DNA from: JAWWPG01 sp033850885
GTDB taxonomy: Bacteria > Actinomycetota > Actinomycetes > Propionibacteriales > Nocardioidaceae
DNA: 64,000 nt
Direction: 5' to 3'
Assembly: GCA_033850885.1 (NCBI GenBank)
Contig: JAWWPG010000006.1
Coordinates: forward strand, 93,869 to 157,868
Part shown: positions 24,445 through 33,607 of the stretch, piece after piece
Position numbering within the stretch: the stretch's first letter is position 1
Layout: the number at the start of each line of letters is the position of its first letter
The notes under the pieces: generated by a model
What the model was told of the DNA's origin: nothing
Seen by the model: the letters and a program-made list of their open reading frames with translations, nothing else
The model's database searches: none
Made by a program: the position numbers and the translations under genes

Positions 24445-25395
24445 TCAGAAGCCGAGCCGCCGCAGCTGTCTGGGGTCGCGCTGCCAGTCCTTGGCGACCT
24501 TGACGTGCAGGTCGAGGAAGACGGGCGTGCCGAGTAGGGCCTCGATCTGTGCTCGCGCCTGCGTGCCGACCCTCTTGAGCCGCTCACCGCGGTGCCCGAT
24601 CACGATGCCCTTCTGGCTATCGCGCTCGCAGTAGAGGTCCGCGCGTACGTCGAGCAGCGGCCGGTCGGCGGACCTTCCGGCGCGGGGGACCATCTCCTCG
24701 ACGACCACCGCAAGAGAGTGCGGGAGCTCGTCCCGGACGCCCTCGAGGGCTGCCTCGCGGATCAGCTCGGCGACCAGCGTGATCTCGGGCTCGTCGGTCA
24801 GCTCACCGTCCGGATAGAGGGCCGGCCCCGCCGGCAAGCTCGCCAGCAGGAGGTCGCGCAACAAGTCGATCTGGTCGCCGCTGACCGCCGACACCGGCAC
24901 GATCTCCGCCCAGTCGACACCCTCCTCCGCTCCCAGCTCGCTGACCTCCAGGAGGTGCTGAGCGAGCCGCTCGTGCCCCACCAGGTCCGACTTGGTCGCC
25001 ACCGCGATCTTCGGGGTACGGCGCACGCCGGCCAGAGCCTTGACGAGGAACCTGTCGCCGGGGCCGATCGGGTCAGATCCGGGCAAGCACACCACGATGA
25101 GATCCACCTCGGCCCAGGTGGCGCGGACGAGGTCGTTGAGGCGCTGGCCGAGGAGCGTCCGCGGCTTGTGCAGGCCGGGCGTGTCGACCAGCACGAGCTG
25201 GGCGTCCGGGCGGTGCACGATGCCGCGCACGGCATGGCGGGTCGTCTGTGGCTTGTCGGAGGTGATCGCGATCTTCGTTCCGACAAGCGCGTTGGTCAAG
25301 GTGGACTTGCCGGCGTTCGGCCGGCCGACGATGCTCGCGAAGCCGCTGCGAAAGGCGGGTCCGGTGCCGCCGTCGGGATCGGGTGGTCCCACCAC
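24445..25395 (-). CDS. era: GTPase Era
   Basis: 316 residues with a GTG start. G1 is VGRPNAGKSTLTNAL, G3 is DTPGLHKPRTLL, and G4 reads ATKSDL instead of NKxD. The C-terminal KH domain includes DLYCERDSQKGIVIGHRGERLKRVGTQARAQIEALLGTPVFLDLHVKV. It binds 16S rRNA late in 30S assembly. The gene starts 3 bases from the end of the corC-like gene. Confidence 0.96.
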   Translation of the reverse strand: MVGPPDPDGGTGPAFRSGFASIVGRPNAGKSTLTNALVGTKIAITSDKPQTTRHAVRGIVHRPDAQLVLVDTPGLHKPRTLLGQRLNDLVRATWAEVDLIVVCLPGSDPIGPGDRFLVKALAGVRRTPKIAVATKSDLVGHERLAQHLLEVSELGAEEGVDWAEIVPVSAVSGDQIDLLRDLLLASLPAGPALYPDGELTDEPEITLVAELIREAALEGVRDELPHSLAVVVEEMVPRAGRSADRPLLDVRADLYCERDSQKGIVIGHRGERLKRVGTQARAQIEALLGTPVFLDLHVKVAKDWQRDPRQLRRLGF

Positions 25396-25398
25396 CGG

Positions 25399-26769
25399 CT
25401 AGCCCACTGCCGGATCGCGTGCCGGGGTGGGGCTGTCATCGGCCCCGTCGCGGGTCCCGGTCATGCCGTCTGATGCCGTCGCATCGGGATCCGCTGCGGA
25501 AGGTACGTCGTCCACCCGCGTGATGAACACGGTCACCACCTTGTTGCGGCGGCCGGCGAGGCTCTCGGCGCGGAACCTCAGCCCGGCGCAGACAACCTCA
25601 GCCCCGGGAATCGGCACTCTGCCCAGGTGCTTGGCCATCAGCCCGCCCACGGTCTCGACATCCTCGTCGTCGATCTGCACACGGAAGAGGTCCTCGAGCT
25701 CGTCGACCGGCAGCCGCGACCTGACGCGTACCCCGCCGTTGACGTGCTCGATCTCGTCGGGCTCGACGTCGTACTCATCGGTGATCTCGCCGACGATCTC
25801 CTCCAGCAGGTCCTCGATCGTCACGAGGCCGGCAGTTCCGCCGTATTCGTCGACGACGATCGCGACGTGGGTTCGCCGCGCCTGCATGTCCCGCATCAGC
25901 TCGTCAGCGGGCTTGCTGTCAGGGACGTAGGAGCATTCCCGCATGACTCTCTCGATGCGCTCGGTCGACTCGGCCTCCCGGTTGTCGAACACCCTCTTGG
26001 TGACATCCTTGAGGTAGGCGATGCCGATCACGTCGTCGAGGTCATCACCGATGACGGGAATGCGCGAGAAGCCGCTGCGCAACGCGAGCGACATCATCTG
26101 CCGCAGGGTCTTGTGCCGTTCGATGAACACCATGTCGATGCGCGGCACCATCACCTCGCGGGCCAGGGTGTCACCGAGCTCGAAGACGGAGTGGATCATC
26201 TTGCTCTCGCCCGACTGGATGACGGCGGACTGCTCCGCAAGGTCCACCAACTCCCGCAGCTCGGCCTCTGAAGCGAACGGCCCCTCGCGGAAGCCCTTCC
26301 CCGGTGTCACGGCGTTGCCGAGCATGATGAGCACCTGTGCCAGCGGTCCGAGTACGAGGCTGAGCGCTGCCATCGGAGCCGCGAACGTCAAGGCGACCCG
26401 TTCGTAGTGCTTGCGACCCACCGTCTGCGGGCCAACCCCCACCGCGATGTAAGAGACGACGATCATGACGACCGCTGCCACCAGGATCCCTAGCCAGGCG
26501 GGCGACACCAGGCCGGTGACCACCTTGGCGACGATGACGATGGCGGTGGTCTCACAGGCGACGACGGCGAGCAGCGCAGTGTTGACGAATCGCGCCGGGT
26601 CGCTCACGATGTCGAGCAGGCGGGTGGCGCCTGGCCGGCCCTCTGCCACCAGCTCGCCCGCCCGCACCTTCGACATCGAGCTGATCGCCGTCTGGATGCT
26701 GGCGAGGAGACCCGCCACAAAGACGAGGCCGAGCGCGACGACCAGCAACAGAACGTCCGTTGACGTCAT
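25399..26769 (-). CDS. CorC/HlyC-type CNNM transporter-like protein
   Basis: 456 residues. The N-terminal DUF21 membrane domain has three to four helices (VLLLVVALGLVFVAGLLASIQTAISSMS, and AWLGILVAAVVMIVVSYIAVGVG). A pair of CBS domains follows from about residue 210 (VMVPRIDMVFIERHKTLRQMM; IGIAYLKDVTKRVFD; DMQARRTHVAIVVDEYGGTAGLVTIEDLLEEIVGEI), then the C-terminal CorC/HlyC domain (VDELEDLFRVQIDDEDVETVGGLMAKHLGRVP). The family is linked to magnesium transport. It overlaps ybeY by 4 bases and is in the conserved phoH-ybeY-corC-era run. Confidence 0.93.
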   Translation of the reverse strand: MTSTDVLLLVVALGLVFVAGLLASIQTAISSMSKVRAGELVAEGRPGATRLLDIVSDPARFVNTALLAVVACETTAIVIVAKVVTGLVSPAWLGILVAAVVMIVVSYIAVGVGPQTVGRKHYERVALTFAAPMAALSLVLGPLAQVLIMLGNAVTPGKGFREGPFASEAELRELVDLAEQSAVIQSGESKMIHSVFELGDTLAREVMVPRIDMVFIERHKTLRQMMSLALRSGFSRIPVIGDDLDDVIGIAYLKDVTKRVFDNREAESTERIERVMRECSYVPDSKPADELMRDMQARRTHVAIVVDEYGGTAGLVTIEDLLEEIVGEITDEYDVEPDEIEHVNGGVRVRSRLPVDELEDLFRVQIDDEDVETVGGLMAKHLGRVPIPGAEVVCAGLRFRAESLAGRRNKVVTVFITRVDDVPSAADPDATASDGMTGTRDGADDSPTPARDPAVG

Positions 26770-27236
26770 TCGACGTCGTCACCGGCCTTCACTGCCTGCC
26801 ACTCGGCAAGCAGCCGGAGCTGCAGCGCGAACATCTCCCGCTCCTCCTCGGGCTCGCCATGGTCGTAGCCGAGGAGGTGCAGGATCCCGTGGATCGTAAG
26901 CAGGTGCATCTCCTCCTGCGGCGTTCGCGAGAACCCAGGGGCCTGGGCCGCGGCGTACTGCGGGCACAAGGCCAGGTCGCCGAGGATGCCGTCGGGCTCC
27001 GGCTCGCCCTCGCGACCCGGTCGCAGCTCATCCATCGGGAACGAGAGCACGTCGGTCGGACCGGTCTTGCCCATGAAGCGCTTGTTGTAGTCCGACATCG
27101 TGGTCTCGTCGACGAGCTTGAGGCACAGCACGGCCTGCGGGTGCACGCGCATCCGGCTGATCGTAAACCGCGCCAACCGGGTGAACTGCCCGAGGTCCAG
27201 ATCCATCCCGGACTCGTTCAGGACCTCGACGCTCAT
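26766..27236 (-). CDS. ybeY: Endoribonuclease YbeY
   Basis: 156 residues. The zinc site is the three-histidine HGILHLLGYDHGEP, with PTDVLSFPMDE upstream, both defining the family. It processes 16S rRNA and monitors ribosome quality. Both ends overlap neighbours by 4 bases (phoH and the corC-like gene), so translation is coupled. Confidence 0.96.
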   Translation of the reverse strand: MSVEVLNESGMDLDLGQFTRLARFTISRMRVHPQAVLCLKLVDETTMSDYNKRFMGKTGPTDVLSFPMDELRPGREGEPEPDGILGDLALCPQYAAAQAPGFSRTPQEEMHLLTIHGILHLLGYDHGEPEEEREMFALQLRLLAEWQAVKAGDDVE

Positions 27237-28234
27237 CGACGATCGGCGGCGGAATGCGGCGCCGCGTTGCCCCGGGCTTCGTAGTGGTCGTAGGCCGCGA
27301 CGATCCTGCCGACGAGCTTGTGGCGTACGACGTCATGCTCCGTCAGCCAGATGAAGCCGATGTCTCTCACGTCCTCGAGGATCTCCTGCACCACCCGAAG
27401 TCCCGACTTGGTTCCGGCCGGCAGGTCCACCTGGGTGACGTCGCCGGTGACCACCATCTTCGAGCCGAAGCCCAACCGGGTGAGGAACATCTTCATCTGC
27501 TCAGGTGAGGTGTTCTGCGCCTCGTCCAGGATGATGAACGCGTCGTTCAGGGACCTGCCGCGCATGTAGGCGAGTGGTGCGACCTCGATCGTCCCTGACG
27601 TGAGCAGCTTGGGGATCGTTTCGGGGTCGAGCATGTCGTGCAAGGCGTCGTACAAGGGTCGCAGGTACGGGTCGATCTTCTCGCTCAGCGTGCCAGGCAG
27701 GAAGCCGAGCCGCTCCCCCGCCTCCACGGCCGGCCGGGTCAGGATGATCCGGTTGACCTGCTTGGCCTGCAGCGCCTGCACCGCCTTCGCCATCGCAAGG
27801 TAGGTCTTCCCGGTGCCCGCTGGGCCGATGCCGAAGCTGACCGTATGACCGTCGATCGCGTCGACGTACCGCTTCTGGTTGAGCGTCTTCGGCCGGATGG
27901 TCCGGCCGCGGTTGCTCAAGATGTTGAGCGTCAGGACCTCGGCGGGCCGTTCCTTGGTCTCGGCCCGCAACATCGCGATGCTCCGCTCGACCGCGTCGGC
28001 GGTGAGCCCCTGACCGGTGCGTACCATCGTCACGAGCTCGTCGAAGAGGCGCTCGACCAGGGCGACCTCCCCGCGGTCCCCATCGACGCTCACCTGGTTC
28101 CCTCTGACGTGGATGTCCGCGTCGAACTCGCGCTCGATGATCTTGAGGAACTCGTCGCGGGGCCCGAGGACGGCAACGACCGGCACGCTGTACGGCAGCA
28201 CGATCGTGTGCCGCGGTAACGGTTGCTCTGTCAT
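27233..28234 (-). CDS. PhoH-like ATPase
   Basis: 333 residues. Walker A is IGPAGTGKTYLAMAKAVQAL, Walker B FIILDEAQNTSPEQMKMFL and the sensor LGFGSKMVVTGDVTQVDLP. The N-terminal part (VSVDGDRGEVALVERLFDELVTM) is a KH-like domain typical of the YbeZ/PhoH group. Members are RNA-associated ATPases that partner YbeY, and the adjacent ybeY here fits that role. Confidence 0.94.
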   Translation of the reverse strand: MTEQPLPRHTIVLPYSVPVVAVLGPRDEFLKIIEREFDADIHVRGNQVSVDGDRGEVALVERLFDELVTMVRTGQGLTADAVERSIAMLRAETKERPAEVLTLNILSNRGRTIRPKTLNQKRYVDAIDGHTVSFGIGPAGTGKTYLAMAKAVQALQAKQVNRIILTRPAVEAGERLGFLPGTLSEKIDPYLRPLYDALHDMLDPETIPKLLTSGTIEVAPLAYMRGRSLNDAFIILDEAQNTSPEQMKMFLTRLGFGSKMVVTGDVTQVDLPAGTKSGLRVVQEILEDVRDIGFIWLTEHDVVRHKLVGRIVAAYDHYEARGNAAPHSAADRR

Positions 28235-28295
28235 CGTGCCACCATGCTACGACGTGGCTGATGGGCGAGGCGCCGCTCGAGGTGCAGGGCTGTGC

Positions 28296-28646
28296 TCAGC
28301 CGGGAGGCCACGTGAGCTCCCGACCTCCCAGCACATGGACGTGTGCATGGAAGACAGTCTGCTGGGCGGCGGGACCGTTGTTGCACACAAGCCGGTAGCC
28401 AGGCTCGAGGCCTTCACCGAACGCGACCTGGCGGGCCAGGATGAGCGCGTCGACGGCTGAGTCCGGGTCGGTCTGTGCCAGCTCCGGAAGGGTCGGGCTG
28501 TGCAGCTTGGGCACGACCAGGATGTGGGTGGGTGCCTGTGGCTCCAGATCTCGGAAGGCGACCGACCGCTCGCTCTCGGCGACCGCATCGACCGCGATCT
28601 CCCCGGCGACGATCCTGCAGAACAGGCAGTCGGGGTCGCGCTCAGG
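28296..28646 (-). CDS. HIT-domain nucleotide hydrolase (HinT type)
   Basis: 116 residues from the ATG of MPERDPDCLFCRIVAGEI, which is preceded by TGGAGGAGACGAGC. A second ATG 42 bases upstream overlaps the dnaJ stop in an ATGA and would add a 14-residue tail. The catalytic HAHVHVLGGREL (HxHxHxx) is at the C-terminus. HinT enzymes cleave phosphoramidates such as AMP-lysine. The position downstream of dnaJ is conserved in actinobacteria. Confidence 0.9.
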   Translation of the reverse strand, partial: PERDPDCLFCRIVAGEIAVDAVAESERSVAFRDLEPQAPTHILVVPKLHSPTLPELAQTDPDSAVDALILARQVAFGEGLEPGYRLVCNNGPAAQQTVFHAHVHVLGGRELTWPPG

Positions 28647-28684
28647 CATGCTCGTCTCCTCCAGTCGTTCGGATGTCCGGTCGG

Positions 28685-29848
28685 TCATCGCCCGCCCAGG
28701 GCATCCTTGAACCGGTCGAACACGCTCTTGTGTCGGGTCTCGATGTCGATAGTCGGCTTCTCCTCGCCACGCATCGCCGCGAGCTGCTGCAACAGCTCCG
28801 CCTGGGCGGCGTCGACCCTAGTTGGCGTCTCGACCGTGACAGTCGTGATGATGTCCCCCCTGCCACTCCCTCGTAGCTTCGGGACTCCGCGTGCCCGCGC
28901 CATGAAGCGCTCCCCCGACTGGGTGCCGGGGCGGATCTCGAGCGGGATCGTCCTCTCGACTCCGTTCGAGGTGGGGTCCGTCAGGTCGGCCTCGAGGGTC
29001 GGCAGCTCGACAGTGGTGCCGAGGGCGGCCGTCGTCATCGGGACGCTGATCGCGCAGAGCAGGTCGTCGCCCTGTCGGGTGAACACGGGGTGCGGAGCCA
29101 CCTCGATCTCGACGTACAGGTCACCGGCGGGTCCGCCGCCGGGACCGACCTCGCCCTCACCTGACAGCTGCACCCTGGTGCCGGTGTCGACACCGGCGGG
29201 GATCGAGACGGTGATGGCACGCCTGGCCCGGACCCGCCCGTCGCCCGAGCACTCGCTGCAGGGATCGAGAATGACTGTCCCGAAACCACGGCAGGTCGGA
29301 CACGGCCGCATCGTCCGGACCTCCCCGAGGAAGGACCGCTGGACCTGGCTGATGTCGCCTTGGCCATGACACGTGGCACATCGGGTCGGGTGGGTTCCGG
29401 GCGCCGTACCCGCTCCTGCACAGACCGTGCAGACGACGGCTGTGTCGACCTTGAGCTCACGCCGCACCCCGAAGGCGGCCTCGGCGAGTTCCAGGGTGAG
29501 GCGGATCAGCGCATCCTGGCCTCGGCGCGTCCGGGGACGGGGACCGCGGGAGGCGGTCTGCTGGCCGAAGAACGCGTCCATGATGTCGGTGAACGAGAAG
29601 CCCTGACCGAAGCCGGGCCCGGCGCCCGCGCCGGACAAGGGGTCACCGCCCAGGTCGTACATCTCGCGCTTCCTGGGGTCGCTCAGGACGTCGTAAGCGA
29701 GGGTGACCTCTTTGAAGCGCTCCTGGGTGCCCGCGTCCGGGTTGACATCAGGATGCAGCTGACGGGCCAACCGCCGGTAGGCCTTCTTGATCTCCTCCGG
29801 GGAGGCGTCCCGCGGGACACCGAGAACGCTGTACAGATCCTGGGTCAT
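28685..29848 (-). CDS. dnaJ: Chaperone DnaJ (DnaJ2)
   Basis: 387 residues from MTQDLYSVLGVPRDASPEEIKKAYRRLARQLHPDVNP, with the HPD motif. A Gly/Phe-rich linker follows. The zinc domain has four CxxCxGxG repeats (CTVCAGAG, CATCHGQG, CPTCRGFG, CSECSGDG). The frame is open upstream to the preceding gene but the Met at this point is the only one that makes a normal J domain. It is a DnaK co-chaperone, the HrcA-linked second DnaJ. It is transcribed with hrcA. Confidence 0.95.
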   Translation of the reverse strand: MTQDLYSVLGVPRDASPEEIKKAYRRLARQLHPDVNPDAGTQERFKEVTLAYDVLSDPRKREMYDLGGDPLSGAGAGPGFGQGFSFTDIMDAFFGQQTASRGPRPRTRRGQDALIRLTLELAEAAFGVRRELKVDTAVVCTVCAGAGTAPGTHPTRCATCHGQGDISQVQRSFLGEVRTMRPCPTCRGFGTVILDPCSECSGDGRVRARRAITVSIPAGVDTGTRVQLSGEGEVGPGGGPAGDLYVEIEVAPHPVFTRQGDDLLCAISVPMTTAALGTTVELPTLEADLTDPTSNGVERTIPLEIRPGTQSGERFMARARGVPKLRGSGRGDIITTVTVETPTRVDAAQAELLQQLAAMRGEEKPTIDIETRHKSVFDRFKDALGGR

Positions 29849-29885
29849 GACCGCCAATTCGGGCTTGGTGGGGCAGGTGCGGGGC

Positions 29886-30908
29886 TCATGCGTCGGCGAG
29901 AATCTTGCTGATGTAGCGCGCCACCGCATTCACCGCGGCCATCGAGCCTGGATAGTCCATCCGGGTGGGTCCGAGAACACCGAGCGTCGCCAGTGCGCGG
30001 CCTCCCGGCCCATAGCCTGTTGCCACGATAGACGCGGCCACAAGCTGCTCGTGCGGGACCTCGTGGCCGATCCGCACCGTCACAGTGCTCGAGCCCGTCA
30101 TGTCGCCCAGCAGCTTGAGCAGCACCACGTGCTCCTCGAGCGCCTCAAGCAGCGGCTTGATCGACCTGTCGAACTCGTCACCGAACCGCATCAGGTTGGC
30201 CGTTCCGCCGATCGCGACCTTCTCGTCGCTGCGCTCATCCGCGACGGCCTCGGCGAACACCGCGATGATCTGAGCCACCACCGCGGCGTCGCTGGGATGG
30301 AACATCTCCGGAAGTCGGCTGACCCGCTCGGCTGCGTCTGCGAGGGCCTGACCCACGGTTGCCGTGTTCAGCCGCGCCCTCAGGTCGGCGATCACTTCGT
30401 CGTCGACAGGTTTCGGCAGCTCCAGCACGCGCTGCTCGACCCTCCCGGTACTGGTGATCAGGACGAGCAGCAACCGGGTACCGGAGAGCGTCACGACCTC
30501 GACGTGGCGCACCGTGGAACGCGACAGCGTGGGGTACTGGACGATGGCCACCTGGTGGGTGAGCTGGGCGAGAAGCCGCACGCTTCGGTGGATGACGTCG
30601 TCGAGGTCGAGCGCCCCTTGCAGGAACGTCGCGATCGCCCTCTTCTCGGCGCCGGTCAGCGGCTTGATGTCGGGCAGGTTGTCGACGAAGAGCCGATAGC
30701 CCTTGTCCGTAGGGATCCGTCCGGCACTCGTGTGTGGCTGGGCGATCAACCCGTCCTCTTCGAGGGCCGCCATGTCGTTGCGAACGGTCGCCGAGGAGAC
30801 TCCGAGCGGGTGCCGCTCGACAAGGGACTTCGAGCCCACCGGCTCGTGAGTCAGCACGTAGTCCTCGACGATGGCTCTGAGCACCTCGAGCCTGCGGTCA
30901 TCGAGCAT
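29886..30908 (-). CDS. hrcA: Heat-inducible transcription repressor HrcA
   Basis: 340 residues from the ATG with GAGGAGGCGG 8 bases before it. The N-terminal winged helix reads VLRAIVEDYVLTHEPVGSKSLVERHPLGVSSATVRNDMAALEEDGLI, with HTSAGRIPTDKGYRLFVD as signature. The GAF-like C-terminal part follows (LGVLGPTRMDYPGSMAAVNAVARYISKIL). It binds CIRCE, which is present just upstream, so it represses its own operon with dnaJ and shuts it off after heat shock. Confidence 0.96.
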   Translation of the reverse strand: MLDDRRLEVLRAIVEDYVLTHEPVGSKSLVERHPLGVSSATVRNDMAALEEDGLIAQPHTSAGRIPTDKGYRLFVDNLPDIKPLTGAEKRAIATFLQGALDLDDVIHRSVRLLAQLTHQVAIVQYPTLSRSTVRHVEVVTLSGTRLLLVLITSTGRVEQRVLELPKPVDDEVIADLRARLNTATVGQALADAAERVSRLPEMFHPSDAAVVAQIIAVFAEAVADERSDEKVAIGGTANLMRFGDEFDRSIKPLLEALEEHVVLLKLLGDMTGSSTVTVRIGHEVPHEQLVAASIVATGYGPGGRALATLGVLGPTRMDYPGSMAAVNAVARYISKILADA

Positions 30909-30923
30909 GTCCGCCTCCTCGTC

Positions 30924-30948
30924 TGGCACTCCTGACCTGTGAGTGCCA
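30924..30948 (-). promoter_or_regulatory. CIRCE operator
   Basis: The inverted repeat TGGCACTC-N9-GAGTGCCA lies 15 bases upstream of the hrcA start and matches the CIRCE consensus (TTAGCACTC-N9-GAGTGCTAA) in the core GCACTC/GAGTGC. A TAAGAT hexamer close by on the minus strand may be its -10 box. It marks HrcA control of hrcA-dnaJ. Confidence 0.92.
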
Positions 30949-31089
30949 ATCTTACCTTGACACGGATCCCCCAGGTCGGCCGACAACGCGCGGCCCGCGA
31001 GTCGGGTGAGCCGCGCCAGGGGGCCGGGGAACGGCAACGGCAGCACGCGTGCCGAGGTCGCTTATGGCTCTGCCGAATAGACTCGGCGG

Positions 31090-32085
31090 ATGCCGTCCCC
31101 GTGGGAGAAGGGCTTCGTCGAGATCGCTGACCGCTGCTACGTGATCCGCTATCGCGAGTGGGATGTGAGCGTCGGAGTCGTGGTGGGTACGGCGGGCGCT
31201 TTGGTGGTCGACACCCGGGCCAGCAGGGTCCAGGGCGACCGGCTCCTGGACGACATCCTCCGGCTCCCGGGCCGGCCGGAGATCACGCGAGTGGTCAACA
31301 CCCACGAACACTTCGACCACGTGCTCGGTAACGGCGCCTTCGACGGGGCAATGATCCATGCGCACGAGAACGCCGCAGCCGGGATCCCTGCCGCCGTCGA
31401 CCGGATCAAACAGGCGGTCGAGGCAGGCGGGTTGCTCGATCCCGCACAACCCGAGATCACCCGGAAGGTCCTCCAGGGCGTGCTGGACTCTGAGCCCAGG
31501 CTGCCCGACAGGACCTTCTCCTCGGCTGCGACGATCGACCTCGGTGACCGCTACGTCGAGCTGGTCTACCCCGGCCGGGGTCACACGGACGGAGACCTGG
31601 TGCTGCGGGTGCCCGACGCCGACGTGCTCTTCGCCGGTGATCTCGTCGAGGAGTCCGCGGACCGCGACGCCACCCCGTCCTTCGGCGGCGACTGCTGGCC
31701 CTTGGAGTGGGCACCGACCCTCGACCTGGTGATCGGCCTGCTCGGTGCCGGCTCCCTCGTCGTACCCGGGCACGGCACCGTCGTCGACCGCGCCTTCGTC
31801 GAGGCGCAGCGCGACGACATCGCCGATGTCGCGGAGATGATCAGGGTGCTCGCGGCAGCCGGGGTCCCAGCCGACGAGGCGTTGTCGGCGGGCGAGCAGG
31901 CGGTCCGCCCGGCGCCGCTCGCGGTGAGCACGGGTTCCGAAGCCCAGGCTGCTGGCGGCGCAACGGGCTGGCCCTTTGCGTCTCACTATCTCGGCGAGGC
32001 GGTGCTGCGTGGCTACGCACACCTCGGCGTCGTACGGCCGACCCTGCCAATCATCTCGAGGGGCGGATCGACGACCGGTGGCTGA
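31090..32085 (+). CDS. Metallo-beta-lactamase-fold hydrolase
   Basis: 331 residues, no signal peptide. Metal ligands are clear: THEHFDHVLGN (HxHxDH), GHTDGDLVLR, ADVLFAGDLVEES and VVPGHGTVVD. The N-terminal part FVEIADRCYVIRYREWDVSVGVVVGTAGALVVDTRASRVQ is typical of glyoxalase-II-like enzymes. The substrate is unknown. It ends convergently with glutathione peroxidase, with an IS30 element between. Confidence 0.88.
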   Translation: MPSPWEKGFVEIADRCYVIRYREWDVSVGVVVGTAGALVVDTRASRVQGDRLLDDILRLPGRPEITRVVNTHEHFDHVLGNGAFDGAMIHAHENAAAGIPAAVDRIKQAVEAGGLLDPAQPEITRKVLQGVLDSEPRLPDRTFSSAATIDLGDRYVELVYPGRGHTDGDLVLRVPDADVLFAGDLVEESADRDATPSFGGDCWPLEWAPTLDLVIGLLGAGSLVVPGHGTVVDRAFVEAQRDDIADVAEMIRVLAAAGVPADEALSAGEQAVRPAPLAVSTGSEAQAAGGATGWPFASHYLGEAVLRGYAHLGVVRPTLPIISRGGSTTGG

Positions 32086-32176
32086 CGACCCGCCATTACT
32101 ACCCCAACAGTGGTGGCTGAGGGCCCCGCCACGGCTACCCCAACTGGTAAGGACCGCTGTGGTCGGGTCCCGTGCC

Positions 32177-33459
32177 GGCAGGTTCATACGGTCGTAGCAA
32201 CGCTCGATGATTGGAGTGTTGGTGCGAAGACGTATTCCTGCTGGTACCCGTGACCGGTATCTGGCTTTGGTTTGTTCTGGTGTGTCGCTGACGAAGGCGG
32301 GTGCTGAGGTCGGCGTGGCGAAGGCGACCGCGTCGCGTTGGTGGGGCCAGTGTGGCCGGATGGATCTGGTTCTTTCGCACGGCCGTTATGGGGGTCTGGG
32401 TGAGGCCGCTGCGGCTGAGTTGTCGATGGCGGCGCCGGGTCGACGGCGGTTGAGCGCCCAGGATCGGGCGGTGATCGAGGCTGGCTACCGCCGTGGCCTG
32501 TCTTATGCCGAGATCGGCCGTCTGGTCGAGCGGGACCGGTCGGTGGTGTGGCGTGAGTTGGGCCGTTACCGTAGCAGCAACGGTGAGTACCACGCTCCGG
32601 TCGCGGACCGGGCTGCCGCACAGGCTAGGCGCCGACCCAAGCCGTTCAAGCTGGTTGAGAACCGGCGGCTGTGCCGTCGGATCGAGACGTGGATGGATGA
32701 TGGCTGGTCGCCGCGGCTGATCGCCCGGGTGCTCGCTGTCGATGCCGGCGGCGACCACACTGAGCGGGTGAGCCACGAGACGATCTACCAGGCGTTGTAT
32801 GTGCAGGCACGTGGCAGCCTGCGCCAAGACCTGCGTCGTCAGCTCAGCCTGAAACGTCGGTCCCGGGTGGCGCGCGGCCAGGACCGGCACGCCAGCAGCC
32901 CCTACAAACAGGCATTCACCATCAGCCAACGCCCGGCCGAGATCGCCGACCGGGCCGTGCCCGGGCATTGGGAAGGCGACCTGATCGTCGGGCCGGCGTC
33001 AAAGTCGGCGATCGGCACCCTGGTCGAACGCAGCACTCGGTTCACCATCTTGCTGCACCTGCCCGACCGACACGACGCCGACGCTGTGGCCGCTGCGATG
33101 ATCGCCGAGATGCGACATCTGCCCGACCATCTGCGCCGCTCGATCACCTGGGACCGCGGCAGCGAGCTAGCCGGCTACCGTCAGATCCAGCTCGCGCTCG
33201 AGACGAAGCTGTTCTTCTGCGACCCGCACTCGCCCTGGCAGCGCGGCACCAACGAGAACACCAACCGGCTCCTCCGGTTCTGGTTCCCCAAAGGCGAAGA
33301 CCTGTCCCGGTTCACCGCCGAAGACCTCCGCCGAGTCGCCGCCACCCTCAACAAGAGGCCCCGCCCCACCCTGAACCTCCAAACCCCAGCAGCCAGACTC
33401 AACCAGCTGCTCACCGCAGCCTGAAACCCACACCGTTGCTAACACCGCTTGACATTGCC
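32177..33459 (+). mobile_element. IS30-family insertion sequence
   Basis: Two imperfect inverted repeats of about 26 bases (left 32177-32202, right 33434-33459) share the pattern GGCA-N3-TCA-N2-CGGT-N2-TAGCAACG (about 19 of 26 positions match). They flank a single transposase gene and give an element of about 1.28 kb, normal for the family. A short target-site duplication could not be fixed by eye. It inserted into the gap between two convergent genes, disrupting neither. Confidence 0.85.
32207..33424 (+). CDS. IS30-family transposase
   Basis: 405 residues from the ATG 4 bases inside the left repeat. N-terminal helix-turn-helix region VSLTKAGAEVGVAKATASRWW and a second one, RRGLSYAEIGRLVERDRSVVWREL, bind the ends. 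The DDE integrase domain contains GHWEGDLIVGPASKSAIGTLVERSTRF (first Asp), ITWDRGSELAG (second Asp) and CDPHSPWQRGTNENTNRLLRFWFPKG (Glu), the diagnostic IS30 block. It appears intact. Confidence 0.95.
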   Translation: MIGVLVRRRIPAGTRDRYLALVCSGVSLTKAGAEVGVAKATASRWWGQCGRMDLVLSHGRYGGLGEAAAAELSMAAPGRRRLSAQDRAVIEAGYRRGLSYAEIGRLVERDRSVVWRELGRYRSSNGEYHAPVADRAAAQARRRPKPFKLVENRRLCRRIETWMDDGWSPRLIARVLAVDAGGDHTERVSHETIYQALYVQARGSLRQDLRRQLSLKRRSRVARGQDRHASSPYKQAFTISQRPAEIADRAVPGHWEGDLIVGPASKSAIGTLVERSTRFTILLHLPDRHDADAVAAAMIAEMRHLPDHLRRSITWDRGSELAGYRQIQLALETKLFFCDPHSPWQRGTNENTNRLLRFWFPKGEDLSRFTAEDLRRVAATLNKRPRPTLNLQTPAARLNQLLTAA

Positions 33460-33474
33460 CCGGCGGAAGCCAGC

Positions 33475-33607
33475 CAGCTCGTTCCTTACCAGCTCGTTCC
33501 TTACCAGCTCATTGGACTGGGCTCGGACTTTCGCTGGACTGGGGGCTCGGACTTTCGTTTGGACTGGCTTGGACTCATCCGGACTGGGCTTGGACTTCAT
33601 TCGACTG
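33475..33607. repeat. Short-repeat tract downstream of IS30
   Basis: Two perfect 15-base units (CAGCTCGTTCCTTAC) and a partial third are followed by a series of about eight GGACT words with irregular spacing, including two CTCGGACTTTCG segments. The tract ends at the gpx stop codon. It may be a slippage-generated or fossil mobile end. Confidence 0.75.

Noticed and set aside
30952..32187. Minus-strand open frame of 411 codons
   Set aside because: Antisense to the metallo-beta-lactamase-fold gene; its HxHxDH motif is on the plus strand.
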